Source: Vreelandella malpeensis (GTDB taxonomy: Bacteria > Pseudomonadota > Gammaproteobacteria > Pseudomonadales > Halomonadaceae). Taken from it: DNA of 64,000 bases. Made by a program: the position numbers and the translations under genes. Numbering within the stretch: the stretch's first letter is position 1; every line of letters begins with the position of its first letter. The stretch is from contig NZ_WHVL01000007.1 in assembly GCF_020622355.1 (NCBI RefSeq), positions 112,218 through 176,217 on the forward strand, in the 5' to 3' direction. Below are positions 41,024-49,474 of this stretch, one piece after another. The notes beneath the pieces were generated by a model, which was given only the letters and a program-made list of their open reading frames with translations, was not told the origin of the DNA and did not search any database.

Positions 41024-41275
41024 CTAACCTTTGGGCAGGGTGACGTTGAGCTCGAGCACCGAGCAGTTGTCCTCTCTGTCCAGCGAGATCTGGATGGCGT
41101 TGTCATCGACATGCACGTAGCGGCGAATCACTTCCAGCAGCTCGCGCTCGAGCATCGGCATGTAGTCGGGCTGGCCACGCTGGCTGCGCTGGTGAGCAAC
41201 GATGATCTGCAAGCGCTCCTTGGCCACCGAGGCGGACTTCTTGCGCTCGCGCTTAAGGAACTCCAGTAATTTCAT
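41024..41275 (-). CDS. minE: Cell division topological specificity factor MinE
   Basis: The 83-aa protein has the N-terminal membrane/MinD-interaction segment ([20 protein letters not shown]) and [20 protein letters not shown], then the dimerisation domain [19 protein letters not shown]. It drives the MinD oscillation that keeps MinC from midcell. Its ATG overlaps the minD stop. Confidence 0.97.
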   Translation of the reverse strand: MKLLEFLKRERKKSASVAKERLQIIVAHQRSQRGQPDYMPMLERELLEVIRRYVHVDDNAIQISLDREDNCSVLELNVTLPKG

Positions 41276-42090
41276 CGACGGCCTCCCCCGAACATCCGGC
41301 CCAGCAGGCTCTTGCGCTGAACTTCGTGAAAACGCAGCGGCACCTCTTCGCCGAGCAGCCGCGCGACGGTGTCGGCGTAGGCCTGACCCGCGTCGCTCGC
41401 GGCGTCGTGGGTGACCGGCACGCCCTGGTTCGATGCCCGCAGCACCGCTTCTGATTCGGGAATCAGCCCGAGCAGGTTGATGGCCAGGATCTCGCGAATG
41501 TCCTCGAGGGTCAGCATGTCACCGGAGGTCACCCGCGACGGGTTGTAGCGGGTGATCAGCAGGTGCTCCTTGACCGGATCGAGACTCTGCTCGGCGCGCT
41601 GGGTCTTGGAGCCGAGCAACCCGAGGATGCGGTCGGAATCGCGCACCGAGGAGACCTCGGGGTTGGTGACCACCACGGCTTCGTCGGCGAAGTACATGGC
41701 GAGCTGCGCGCCGCGCTCGATGCCGGCGGGCGAGTCGCACAGGATATAGTCGAAGTCGCTCTTCAACTGCTCCAGCACCTCGGCCACGCCCTCCTTGGTC
41801 AGGGCATCCTTGTCGCGGGTCTGCGAGGCAGGCAGGATGAACAGGTTCTCCACCCGCTTGTCGCGGATCAACGCCTGGTTGAGCCCCGCCTCGCCCTGGA
41901 TCACGTTCACCAGGTCGTATACCACGCGGCGCTCGCAGCCCATGATCAGATCCAGGTTACGCAAGCCGACGTCGAAGTCGATCACCACGGTCTTCTTGCC
42001 GCGAAGCGCCAGCCCCGTCGAAATGGCCGCCGCACTGGTGGTTTTGCCGACCCCCCCTTTACCTGAGGTCACTACGATAATCTTGGCCAA
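41272..42090 (-). CDS. minD: Septum site-determining ATPase MinD
   Basis: The 272-aa ParA-type ATPase has the deviant Walker [10 protein letters not shown] near the N-terminus, [18 protein letters not shown], and [10 protein letters not shown]. The C-terminal amphipathic membrane helix ([11 protein letters not shown]) is present. It recruits MinC to the membrane. Middle gene of minC-minD-minE with a 155-bp gap from minC, in which no clear promoter was identified. Confidence 0.97.
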   Translation of the reverse strand: MAKIIVVTSGKGGVGKTTSAAAISTGLALRGKKTVVIDFDVGLRNLDLIMGCERRVVYDLVNVIQGEAGLNQALIRDKRVENLFILPASQTRDKDALTKEGVAEVLEQLKSDFDYILCDSPAGIERGAQLAMYFADEAVVVTNPEVSSVRDSDRILGLLGSKTQRAEQSLDPVKEHLLITRYNPSRVTSGDMLTLEDIREILAINLLGLIPESEAVLRASNQGVPVTHDAASDAGQAYADTVARLLGEEVPLRFHEVQRKSLLGRMFGGGRR

Positions 42091-42245
42091 GAGTCATTTC
42101 CTTTCAGAGGTCGCTGCCGGCGCGGGCGTCTTGTTGTCGTCATCGCGCGCAACGAGAACATCAATGTCAATCATATGACGTGTCGATCCAGCCTCTACTC
42201 TAACGAAAAGCGGCCGCCACGTCGCTACACCGTTCGCCTGCGCGG

Positions 42246-42986
42246 CTAGACCAACGCCTTGATCTCGAGCTGCTCTTCGCTGAAGTGGACCTGGGCCGCA
42301 CACCCCAGAAGCTTGGGATCGATATCTTCAAGGCGCTTGTAGTTGCCCGCCACCGACAGAAGCTCCGCCTCGAGCTCGCGACAGTAGATACCCGCCTGGG
42401 TATTGCCATGGATGCCTGCCAGCGCCCGGCCTCTGAGCGCCCCGTAGACATGGATGCTGCCCGCCGCCAGCACCTCGGCGCCGGCGTTGACCGCACCGAT
42501 CACGATCAGATCGCCTTCGGCGGCGCTCACCTGCTGGCCCGAGCGCACGGTGCCGCGGTAGAGCCGCGTCGCCGCCGTGGGCGCCTCGAGCTCGACCGGG
42601 GCAGCGGGTTCCACCGGCGCCTCGACGCGCTCGACGCTTTCCAGGGTACGCGCACGCGCCTCCTCGACCGGGGCGAACCAGCCCAGGCCCAGCGCCCAGG
42701 CGGACTGGCGAACCGGCTCCGGGCCGCCGCGCACTGCCACCGGCAGAAGCTTGTGGTCGCGGCACACTGCACAGATGCGCTCCAGTGACAGGTGCGGTTC
42801 ATCGAGTTTTTCCACGCTCAGCACAACCGGTGTATGCTGAAAGAAGGCGGGGGACTGGGAGAGCTTGCCGGCCAGCTGACGCCTGATCTGCTCGGGATCG
42901 GCACTGCTCAACTCCATGACGGTCATGGGCAGCATGCCGCCTTTGAAGGTGAAGGCGTTGTCGGCGCTATCGGCATTGAGGCTCAT
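42246..42986 (-). CDS. minC: Septum site-determining inhibitor MinC
   Basis: The 246-aa FtsZ inhibitor has an N-terminal domain (AFTFKGGMLPMTVMELSSAD) and a C-terminal beta-helix of glycine-rich turns (GDLIVIGAVNAGAEVLAAGS, then IHVYGALRGRALAG) that binds MinD. A proline/alanine-rich linker joins them. ATG 42986 has GGAG eight bases upstream; an open frame six codons longer has no support. Confidence 0.93.
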   Translation of the reverse strand: MSLNADSADNAFTFKGGMLPMTVMELSSADPEQIRRQLAGKLSQSPAFFQHTPVVLSVEKLDEPHLSLERICAVCRDHKLLPVAVRGGPEPVRQSAWALGLGWFAPVEEARARTLESVERVEAPVEPAAPVELEAPTAATRLYRGTVRSGQQVSAAEGDLIVIGAVNAGAEVLAAGSIHVYGALRGRALAGIHGNTQAGIYCRELEAELLSVAGNYKRLEDIDPKLLGCAAQVHFSEEQLEIKALV

Positions 42987-43178
42987 GGCCGAACTCCATG
43001 TCATGTCGGATAGGATGGAACAAGCGCAGTTTCGCGCCCGGGATGTGATGGCCCGCCGGATTCGCCGGGCGACGTCACATGGCTACTGGCAAAACTAAGC
43101 GACAGCGCCGGTGACTGCAACAACCAAAATGCCGACGACTGACTTTTTTCACGCGACGCCTCTCTTGCAGGAAGATTC

Positions 43179-45965
43179 ATGCACGCACTGTTAAGACGCC
43201 TGTTCGCGCCTCGGTGGCAGCATCCCGACCCCGAGGTCCGCCGCCAGGCACTCGATCAACTCGACCCGCAGTACGCCGACCAGCGCGACGCCTTGAAGGC
43301 GCTCGCCGACGACCCTCAGCACGACATCCAGCGTCAGGCCCTGGTCCGCCTTGACGATCTCGAGACCCTGGTGGCGCGCTTTTCGCGCCATCGCGACGAG
43401 CCCGCCTGGTTCGACGCCGTGCGCGATGGCCTGACCGGACGCCTGGGCAAGGCAGACCTGCGCACCCGGCGCGAGCTCATCGAGCGCCTCGATCATCCGG
43501 GGCTTGCCGGCGAGGTCGCCCTGAACGGCGACAACCTGGAACTCCGCCTGGCCGCCCTCGCTCGCCTCGACGATGAAAGCGACCTGGTCCACCAGGCTTG
43601 CCACAACGGCGTGGCCGCCGTTCGCCAGCAGGCGGCGCAGCGCGTCGAGAGCGAACAGGGATTGAAGCGGCTCTTGAAAGAGGCGCGCCGCGATCGCCAG
43701 GTCGCGCGCCTGGCCCGCGACGCCTTGGCGAAGCTGCGCCATGACGCCGAGTGGCACGACCGCCAGGCGGCGCGCCGCGACGAACTGCTCGCGAAACTCG
43801 AACAGCATGCCAATACCCCTTGGGAGCCTCTTTACGGTGGCCGGCTCAGGCACCTCGAGCGCGAATGGCGCGCCCTCGACCAGTCGCCCAGCGCCGAGCA
43901 GGAGCGTCGCTTTCACCAGGCGATCCTGCGCGCGCACAAGACGCACAGCGATCACGAGACCCAGGAACAGGCACGCCAAGTGCGCCAGGCGCGCCGCAGC
44001 GAAGCGGACAGCACCCGCGAGCAACTGCTCGAAGGGCTCGAGGAGAGCATCGAGGGGCTCTACCACACCGAGACGCTCACCTCCCAGGATATCGACAGCC
44101 TGAGCGCCCAGCGCCGGCTGCTCGGCCAGCGCTGGCAGTCGCTGTCGGACGTGCACGCCCCTGCCGAGTCGAGCCAGGCGCGCTTTACGGTGGCGCTTGC
44201 CGCCTCCGAGCGGGTGATGGAGGCCTGGCAGCGCTGGCAGACGCATCAGGAGGCAATCGAGGGCGCAGTGACTCAGCACGATATTGCGACGCTGAGCGAG
44301 CTGGCTCCCCGCTGCGCGTGGCCGGACGGACTGGCCCGACCGGCGCTTTTGCAACGTGCCCGCCAGCTGCTGACGCTGGAGCGAACCCGAGAGGCACAGC
44401 AAACGCCGCCCCTCGAGACGCTCGAGGCAGAGCTCGATACCCTGGAACACCTGATCGAACGCGGCGCCTTCAAGAGCGCCAGCCGTCTGCATCAGCGCCT
44501 GAAGCCCACCTTCGAGGCGCTGACCGAGCCGGCGGGCAAGCCGCTCAAGTCGCGCCTCAGGCAGCTCGGCGCGAAGCTCGCCGAGCTTCGCGACTGGCGC
44601 GGCTTCGTCGCCGGGCCAAAGCGCGAGCAACTATGTGCCAGCATCGAAGTGCTGGCCGCCGATCCGCACATGGCGGAGTCGGCGCGGGACCGTCACCACC
44701 GCCAGTTGATCAAGGAGTGGTCGTCGCTGGGCGATGCGGCGGCCAGCCGTGAACTCTCGGCGCGCTTTCGCGCCGCCTCCGAGCGCATTCATCAGCGCCT
44801 GGCGGACTGGCATCAGGCCCAGGACGAAGAGCGCCAAACCAACCTTCGCCATCGCGAAGCGCTGTGCGAACAGCTCGAGACGCTGTGCGACCAGCCCTCC
44901 GAGCACGCCGACCCGGATGCGCTGCGTGAGATTCGCGACAAGGCCCGCCACCAGTGGCGCACCTACGCCCCGGTCCCGCGCGAGGCCTCCGAGGCTATCG
45001 GCCAGCGTTTCGGCAAGGCGCGCTACCGACTGCAGTCGCTGATCGATTCCCGGGCCGAGCAGATCGCCGGCGACAAGCGCGCGCTGATCGACGAGGCCCA
45101 GGCGCTGCTCGAGTCGCACGGCGCACCGCTTGGCGAGCGCATCGAGCAGGCCAAGGCGCTCCAGCGCCGCTGGCGGGCGCTGGGGCGGGCGCCCAAGGGC
45201 GAGGAGCAGGCGCTGTGGAAGCATTTCAAGGCCGCCTGCGACCGACTCTTCGCCCAGCGCGATGCCGACAAGCATGCCCTGGCGGCCCAGCGCCAGCAGG
45301 CGCTCGACACGCTGCAGGCGCTGATCGACGAGATGGACGCCTGGCAACCCCGTCAGGCAAGTGACGCGGCGACGCTCGACGCCTTCCTGGGCCGCGCCGC
45401 CGCGCTCGAACCGCTGCCCCACAACCGCCGCAGCGAAGGCATGCAGCGAAGGCTGAGCGGCATCGTGCGCGCCCGTCGCGACCGTCTTTCCCGCCTGGAG
45501 GGGGCAGAGGTCATTCACCGCTGGCACGCGCTGAGCGCGCTGGTAAAGGCGCACCTGGAGGCGGATCAGGCTGCATTTACCGACGAGCTCGCTGCCCCGG
45601 TCGATGCCGGCACGGCGCTCCCGGCGGGCGCCTTCGCCGCCGCCCACCAGCGCCGCAACGCCGCCCGCCTGCAGGCTTCCCCACCCGATGAGGCGGCACT
45701 GCAGGACGCCCTGGCGCGGCTTCGCGTACATCTCTCGCTGCTGGCGCTGGGCAGTGTCAGCCCCCGGGACGAGCCGCTGCGCCTGGCCATCCAGGTCGAG
45801 CGCCTGAACGACGGGCTCGGCGGTGAACGCCGTCAGGCCGAGGAGATCGAGCGCGTGCTCGCGGAACTTCTGGCGCTGGGGCCGATGCCCCTGGCGCTCT
45901 GGGAGCGAGAGGTCGGCGAATTCGATCGCCTTCTGGAGCGGCTGTCGCGCCCGCTCGGCGTCTAG
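43179..45965 (+). CDS. Long DUF349-repeat protein
   Basis: A 928-aa, highly charged and almost wholly helical cytoplasmic protein with several DUF349 repeats, recognisable by WxxL/WRALG patterns such as LQRRWRALGRAPKGEEQALW and KARHQWRTYAPVPREASEAI. The N-terminus (LDQLDPQYADQRDALKALAD) looks HEAT-like. DUF349 proteins of this size occur in Halomonas and Pseudomonas; function is unknown. AGGAAG precedes the ATG. It is monocistronic, divergent from minC with 192 bp between starts, and ends in a bidirectional terminator. Confidence 0.87.
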   Translation: MHALLRRLFAPRWQHPDPEVRRQALDQLDPQYADQRDALKALADDPQHDIQRQALVRLDDLETLVARFSRHRDEPAWFDAVRDGLTGRLGKADLRTRRELIERLDHPGLAGEVALNGDNLELRLAALARLDDESDLVHQACHNGVAAVRQQAAQRVESEQGLKRLLKEARRDRQVARLARDALAKLRHDAEWHDRQAARRDELLAKLEQHANTPWEPLYGGRLRHLEREWRALDQSPSAEQERRFHQAILRAHKTHSDHETQEQARQVRQARRSEADSTREQLLEGLEESIEGLYHTETLTSQDIDSLSAQRRLLGQRWQSLSDVHAPAESSQARFTVALAASERVMEAWQRWQTHQEAIEGAVTQHDIATLSELAPRCAWPDGLARPALLQRARQLLTLERTREAQQTPPLETLEAELDTLEHLIERGAFKSASRLHQRLKPTFEALTEPAGKPLKSRLRQLGAKLAELRDWRGFVAGPKREQLCASIEVLAADPHMAESARDRHHRQLIKEWSSLGDAAASRELSARFRAASERIHQRLADWHQAQDEERQTNLRHREALCEQLETLCDQPSEHADPDALREIRDKARHQWRTYAPVPREASEAIGQRFGKARYRLQSLIDSRAEQIAGDKRALIDEAQALLESHGAPLGERIEQAKALQRRWRALGRAPKGEEQALWKHFKAACDRLFAQRDADKHALAAQRQQALDTLQALIDEMDAWQPRQASDAATLDAFLGRAAALEPLPHNRRSEGMQRRLSGIVRARRDRLSRLEGAEVIHRWHALSALVKAHLEADQAAFTDELAAPVDAGTALPAGAFAAAHQRRNAARLQASPPDEAALQDALARLRVHLSLLALGSVSPRDEPLRLAIQVERLNDGLGGERRQAEEIERVLAELLALGPMPLALWEREVGEFDRLLERLSRPLGV

Positions 45966-45980
45966 CGGGCGACACAGTCA

Positions 45981-46004
45981 AAAGGGAGGCCGAAGCCTCC
46001 CTTT
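45981..46004. terminator. Bidirectional terminator between DUF349 gene and phaB
   Basis: AAAGGGAGGC, loop CGAA, GCCTCCCTTT: a 10-bp stem with A and T flanks that serves both converging genes. Confidence 0.9.
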
Positions 46005-46042
46005 GTCATTGCTGCGTGCTCGTCGCCGCGTGGCGGCAAACC

Positions 46043-46789
46043 TCAGCCCATGAACTGGCCACCGTTGATGTCGATGTTGGCGCCGGTGATGAAGCCGGAC
46101 TCCTTGTCGGCCAGAAACACCACCAGTCGCCCGATCTCCTCCGGGGTACCGTAGCGCTTGACCGGGATTGTCTCGCGAATCGCCTCGCGCACCTTCTCGG
46201 GAATCGCCATGATCATGTCGGTGGCGATGTAGCCTGGTGAAATGGTATTGACCGTAATGCCCTTGGTGGCGGTCTCCTGAGCCAGCGACATGGTCAGACC
46301 GTGCATGCCGGCCTTGGCGGCGGCGTAGTTGACCTGCCCGAACTGCCCTTTGCGTCCGTTGATCGAGGAGATGTTGATGATGCGCCCGTACTCCTGCTCA
46401 AGCATGGCGTTGACGACGCTGCGACAGGTATTGAAGACGCTGTTGAGGTTGGTGTCGATCACTTCGTCCCACTGCTCATAGGACATCTTCTTCATCGTGC
46501 CATCGCGGGTGATGCCGGCGCAGTTCACCAACACGCTGATCGGGCCATGTGTTTCGGTGATCTCACGCGCGGCATCGATGCACGCATGGTAATCCGACAA
46601 ATTCACGCCGGACAGCGCCATGTTGTCAAAACCGTCGGCCCTCTGGCTCTCGAGCCACGTCTTCGCCTTCTCCGGGTTGCGATACCCGGCGACGACGAAA
46701 TAGCCCGCTGCCGCCAACGATCGGCAGATCGCCGTGCCGATCCCGCCCGTACCACCCGTGACCCAAGCTACCTGGGACTGACTAGCCAT
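46043..46789 (-). CDS. phaB: Acetoacetyl-CoA reductase (PhaB type SDR)
   Basis: NADPH-dependent reduction of acetoacetyl-CoA to (R)-3-hydroxybutyryl-CoA for polyhydroxybutyrate. The 248-aa short-chain dehydrogenase has the Rossmann motif VTGGTGGIGTAICRSL, NCAG in VLVNCAGITRDGTM, the catalytic Ser (INISSINGRKGQFGQ) and YxxxK in NYAAAKAGMHG. The GITRD and GQFGQ segments favour PhaB over FabG. GGGAGG precedes the ATG. phaA and phaC are not in the window. The 268 bp between it and the tRNA gene hold the tRNA promoter and otherwise nothing I can assign. Confidence 0.9.
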   Translation of the reverse strand: MASQSQVAWVTGGTGGIGTAICRSLAAAGYFVVAGYRNPEKAKTWLESQRADGFDNMALSGVNLSDYHACIDAAREITETHGPISVLVNCAGITRDGTMKKMSYEQWDEVIDTNLNSVFNTCRSVVNAMLEQEYGRIINISSINGRKGQFGQVNYAAAKAGMHGLTMSLAQETATKGITVNTISPGYIATDMIMAIPEKVREAIRETIPVKRYGTPEEIGRLVVFLADKESGFITGANIDINGGQFMG

Positions 46790-47015
46790 TGACTACCTCC
46801 CCGAGAGAACGAATGACCCAGACCCGACAAGACGGGCGGTGTCGCAAGCCATTCTGAATGGGCGCGCGAGCCTACCTGTCCCTCGCGCACGCTGTTGTTG
46901 TTTCCGCCAGGGGCCATCGCCGCTCTTCAAGGCCCCCTGACAGCATAGCGTTACTCGCCCATTGTTGCAGGGTGATAACACCCACGCCGTTTCGACGCAT
47001 TTTCATTCTTTCCTC

Positions 47016-47043
47016 TTGACTCTAACCGCTACTTAGGTAGAAT
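47016..47043 (+). promoter_or_regulatory. Sigma-70 promoter of the initiator tRNA gene
   Basis: TTGACT (47016-47021), a 16-bp spacer and TAGAAT (47038-47043), followed by a GC-rich ACGCCCC discriminator typical of stringently controlled stable RNA genes, 14 bp before the tRNA. Confidence 0.85.
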
Positions 47044-47057
47044 ACGCCCCACGTTGA

Positions 47058-47134
<77 letters not shown>

Positions 47135-47143
47135 TCTTCTACG

Positions 47144-47175
47144 AAAAAGCCGCTACCGAAAGGTAGCGGCTTTTT
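47144..47175 (+). terminator. Intrinsic terminator after tRNA-fMet
   Basis: AAAAAGCCGCTACC, loop GAAA, GGTAGCGGCTTTTT: 14-bp stem with T-run, 9 bp after the tRNA. Its symmetry would also serve the convergent CobW gene. Confidence 0.92.
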
Positions 47176-47243
47176 CGTGTCCGTTACTTGAGCGGGCGCA
47201 AGGAAAGTCCAGAAAGCTGCCGTCCTGGCGTCACGTTGGCCAC

Positions 47244-48326
47244 CTACACCTTCGAGGCGCTGAAGAAGTGGTACATCTCGGCTACCGTCTCCGGCGAGAC
47301 GTGCTGGGTGATGAACACGAACCGTGAAATACGATCCTTGACGCTCGCCACCGGCAGCGTTACCGGCGGGTGGAAGATGTGCTGCACCCCGTGCAGTGCC
47401 AGCGGCGCCTCCCGGTCGGTCAGATGCACCACCGCCTTGACCCGCAGCATCTTCTCGCCCATCAGCGACATCAGGATATTCAGCCAGTTATCGAGGGTCT
47501 CCGGGGCGATGGGTTCCTCCACGGTGAAGCAGAAGGCGTTGATGCCGCTTGCGTGGCGAGTGGTATCGTGGCGAGCGTGGGCATTGCCGAGCGAAATCGC
47601 GGTGCCGGCGTGGGCCGGCGTTGGAGTAATCGTGTACTGCCCCGCCTTGAGCCACCCCTCGGCCTGAAAGCCTGCCTCCCCGTCGCGGGAGAGCCCGGCC
47701 CCCACCAGCAGCGAGGCGGAGAGTTCGCCGTCCACCACTTGCCACTGCTCGGCGGCGGGGTTGAGCCGCGCCAGCCGGTTGGCCAGGCGCGACACGCCCG
47801 ACTCGTCAGTGAGGTCGGTCTTGGTGATCAACAGCTTGTCCGCCACCGCCACCTGCTGGCGGGATTCGTCATGGGCGTCGAGGGTCGCGTCGCCGTTGAT
47901 CGCATCGACACAGGTCACGACACTGTCGAGTCTGAAGTGGTGGGCCAGCCAGCGATCCATCATCAAAAGCTGCAACAGCGATGTGGGTGCGGCAAGCCCG
48001 GTGGTCTCGATCACCACCCTGGCGGGAGCGGGCTTTCCGCGCGCCTCGAGATCCTTCAGCGCCTCCTGCAGGGTGCGGCTCAGATCGCCGCGCAGGGTGC
48101 AGCACAGGCAGCCGCTGCTCATCTCGATCACCGCCTGCTCGTCGCTTTGGGTGATCAGTTGATGGTCGAGGCCAATGTCGCCGAACTCGTTGATCACCAC
48201 CAAGGTGTTGTGCATGGAGCTTTGGTGCACCCACCGGTTGAGCAGCGTCGTCTTGCCGCTGCCCAGAAAGCCGGTAAGGATGTTGATCGGAATCAGCGCT
48301 TTATCGGTCATGACGTTCAGTCTCAT
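47244..48326 (-). CDS. CobW/YjiA-family metal GTPase (COG0523), ZigA-like context
   Basis: A 360-aa P-loop GTPase with Walker A GFLGSGKTTLLNRW, the family metal-binding motif SSGCLCCTL (CxCC), NEFGDIGLD and TKTDL, followed by a CobW C-terminal domain. Members act as metallochaperones or insertases, several under zinc starvation. ATG 48326 overlaps the stop of the dksA-like remnant (ATGA); ATG 48311 (MTDKALIPIN) is an alternative start. It lies downstream of DUF1826 and a Zur-like box, so a zinc-limitation role is inferred. Confidence 0.88.
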   Translation of the reverse strand: MRLNVMTDKALIPINILTGFLGSGKTTLLNRWVHQSSMHNTLVVINEFGDIGLDHQLITQSDEQAVIEMSSGCLCCTLRGDLSRTLQEALKDLEARGKPAPARVVIETTGLAAPTSLLQLLMMDRWLAHHFRLDSVVTCVDAINGDATLDAHDESRQQVAVADKLLITKTDLTDESGVSRLANRLARLNPAAEQWQVVDGELSASLLVGAGLSRDGEAGFQAEGWLKAGQYTITPTPAHAGTAISLGNAHARHDTTRHASGINAFCFTVEEPIAPETLDNWLNILMSLMGEKMLRVKAVVHLTDREAPLALHGVQHIFHPPVTLPVASVKDRISRFVFITQHVSPETVAEMYHFFSASKV

Positions 48327-48568
48327 CTGGCCTTGCGATAATGGTTTTCCTGGCGCTCCTTTGCCTCGATGCAGAGCCGCGCGGTGGGGCGAAACAGCAG
48401 CCTTGGGATGCCGATGGGCTCGCCGGTCTCCTCGCAGAAGCCGTACTTTCCGTTTTCGATACGCGTCAGGGCAGCATCGATGTTCTTCATCCGCCGGCTT
48501 TCGCGGTCGGCCTGGCGCGCGAGAAGCGAAGTTCCTCCTCGAAAATACGATCGCACAAGAGTGCACAT
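48323..48568 (-). pseudogene. DksA2-like gene remnant, 5'-truncated and frameshifted
   Basis: The readable frame gives the C-terminal DksA region: RMKNIDAALTRIENGKYGFC then EETGEPIGIPRLLFRPTARL and CIEAKERQ. Two of the four zinc-finger cysteines are replaced (CxxT ... CxxA), the pattern of zinc-independent DksA2. The usual 60-70 residue N-terminal coiled coil is absent; upstream lies the DUF1826 stop 5 bp away. Codons for DRIFEEELRFSR, resembling the DksA DRxxxEEE segment, are found at 48552-48517 in the neighbouring frame, indicating a 1-bp deletion or equivalent shift. An 81-codon ORF remains open, so a short product is possible. Confidence 0.65.
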
Positions 48569-48573
48569 TCACA

Positions 48574-49227
48574 TCACGCCGGGTCGATGGTCATCAAAAG
48601 CCGCTTCTCGCCGGGTGTCAGCGTCGGGCTGCGGTGGACCAGCGCCCGCTCTTCACATCCGACCCAGCCGCTGCCCTTGATCAGTGCGATGTCGCCGGGG
48701 GCCAACTGCTGGATCGCCCCCGGGTCGCGAATGATCTCGGGGCGATCCGGACGGGGCGCACCGAGGCCGGCCCGGTCGACAGCGTGCTCCAGCAGCCACT
48801 CGCTGCCCGGGCCCACGTAGGTCGCGACCAGTCGAACGGGCAGGTTATCGCAGTGAAAGCGCGGGCACATGGCGCGGTTGAGCAGACGCAGCCGGATGCC
48901 AACCGTCTCGGTCTCGAACAGAAAGGCAATCGCCTCGGCGATGGTCGCCACGTCATCGATCAGCGCCGCTCCGGCCTGGGGCGCGGGCAGGTGTCGCGCC
49001 AGATCCGCCTTGAAGGCGTCGTCGATGCCGCCAAGCCAGGCGTACTGCCAGTCGCGATCGGTCTGGCACTGGGCCTGGGCACTGAGCACCACATCGGCGC
49101 CGAGCGGGCGCGTGAGCACCGCGAGGTTGATCGCGTCCTCGAAGATACGCGGTAAGACGCTGATGTCGTCGCCGATGGCCGCATGGTCGGGCCAGGCGGC
49201 TGGCCGAGAAATCGGATGTAATGGCAC
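48574..49227 (-). CDS. DUF1826 domain-containing protein
   Basis: A 217-aa soluble protein with the DUF1826 core: RAMCPRFHCDNLPVRLVATY, GPGSEWL and the end block IALIKGSGWVGCEERALVHR followed by SP. The Cys/His-rich CPRFHCD segment could bind metal (my inference). DUF1826 genes commonly neighbour cobW and dksA in zinc-responsive clusters. It is the first gene downstream of the Zur-like box on the minus strand, about 95 bp away. Function unknown. Confidence 0.85.
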   Translation of the reverse strand: MPLHPISRPAAWPDHAAIGDDISVLPRIFEDAINLAVLTRPLGADVVLSAQAQCQTDRDWQYAWLGGIDDAFKADLARHLPAPQAGAALIDDVATIAEAIAFLFETETVGIRLRLLNRAMCPRFHCDNLPVRLVATYVGPGSEWLLEHAVDRAGLGAPRPDRPEIIRDPGAIQQLAPGDIALIKGSGWVGCEERALVHRSPTLTPGEKRLLMTIDPA

Positions 49228-49321
49228 GGATGCCTCCTTTTAGAAATTGCGAGTACATCGAGTCGAGATAAAGCGTGTCGAGAAATGCCCGCGGGTCATG
49301 GCTACTCGCCGCATATAATTA

Positions 49322-49343
49322 CGTTATATCATAACATATAACG
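49322..49343. promoter_or_regulatory. Candidate Zur box in divergent region
   Basis: GTTATATCATAAC (49323-49335) matches the gammaproteobacterial Zur consensus GTTATAnTATAAC at 11 of 12 defined positions. An outer perfect dyad CGTTATA ... TATAACG spans 49322-49343. It lies 95 bp upstream of the DUF1826 start, in an AT-rich stretch likely to include the promoter of the DUF1826-cobW unit. Confidence 0.7.
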
Positions 49344-49423
49344 CACAGCGATCTGACTTTATGGTCTGGCAAGCGTCGTTTATGCTGGCCGCACGTGGGC
49401 GCGCCCTACGCCCGACCGCGCAA

Positions 49424-49451
49424 GTATGATAATTTCCTGCCTTCTTCATTC
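49424..49451 (+). promoter_or_regulatory. Candidate NikR operator upstream of nikA
   Basis: GTATGA (49424-49429), exactly 16 bp, TCATTC (49446-49451): 11 of 12 half-site bases match the E. coli NikR site GTATGA-N16-TCATAC. It overlaps a TATGAT (49425-49430) that could be the -10 element and ends 23 bp before the nikA ATG, the expected place for Ni-dependent repression. Confidence 0.75.
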
Positions 49452-49474
49452 TTTTCAAGACGATCGAGGTAAGC

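Noticed and set aside
46793..47010. Small open frame and possible sigma-54 site upstream of phaB
   Set aside because: The TGGC/TTGC elements are not at the required spacing, and the 62-codon frame has no Shine-Dalgarno or similarity.
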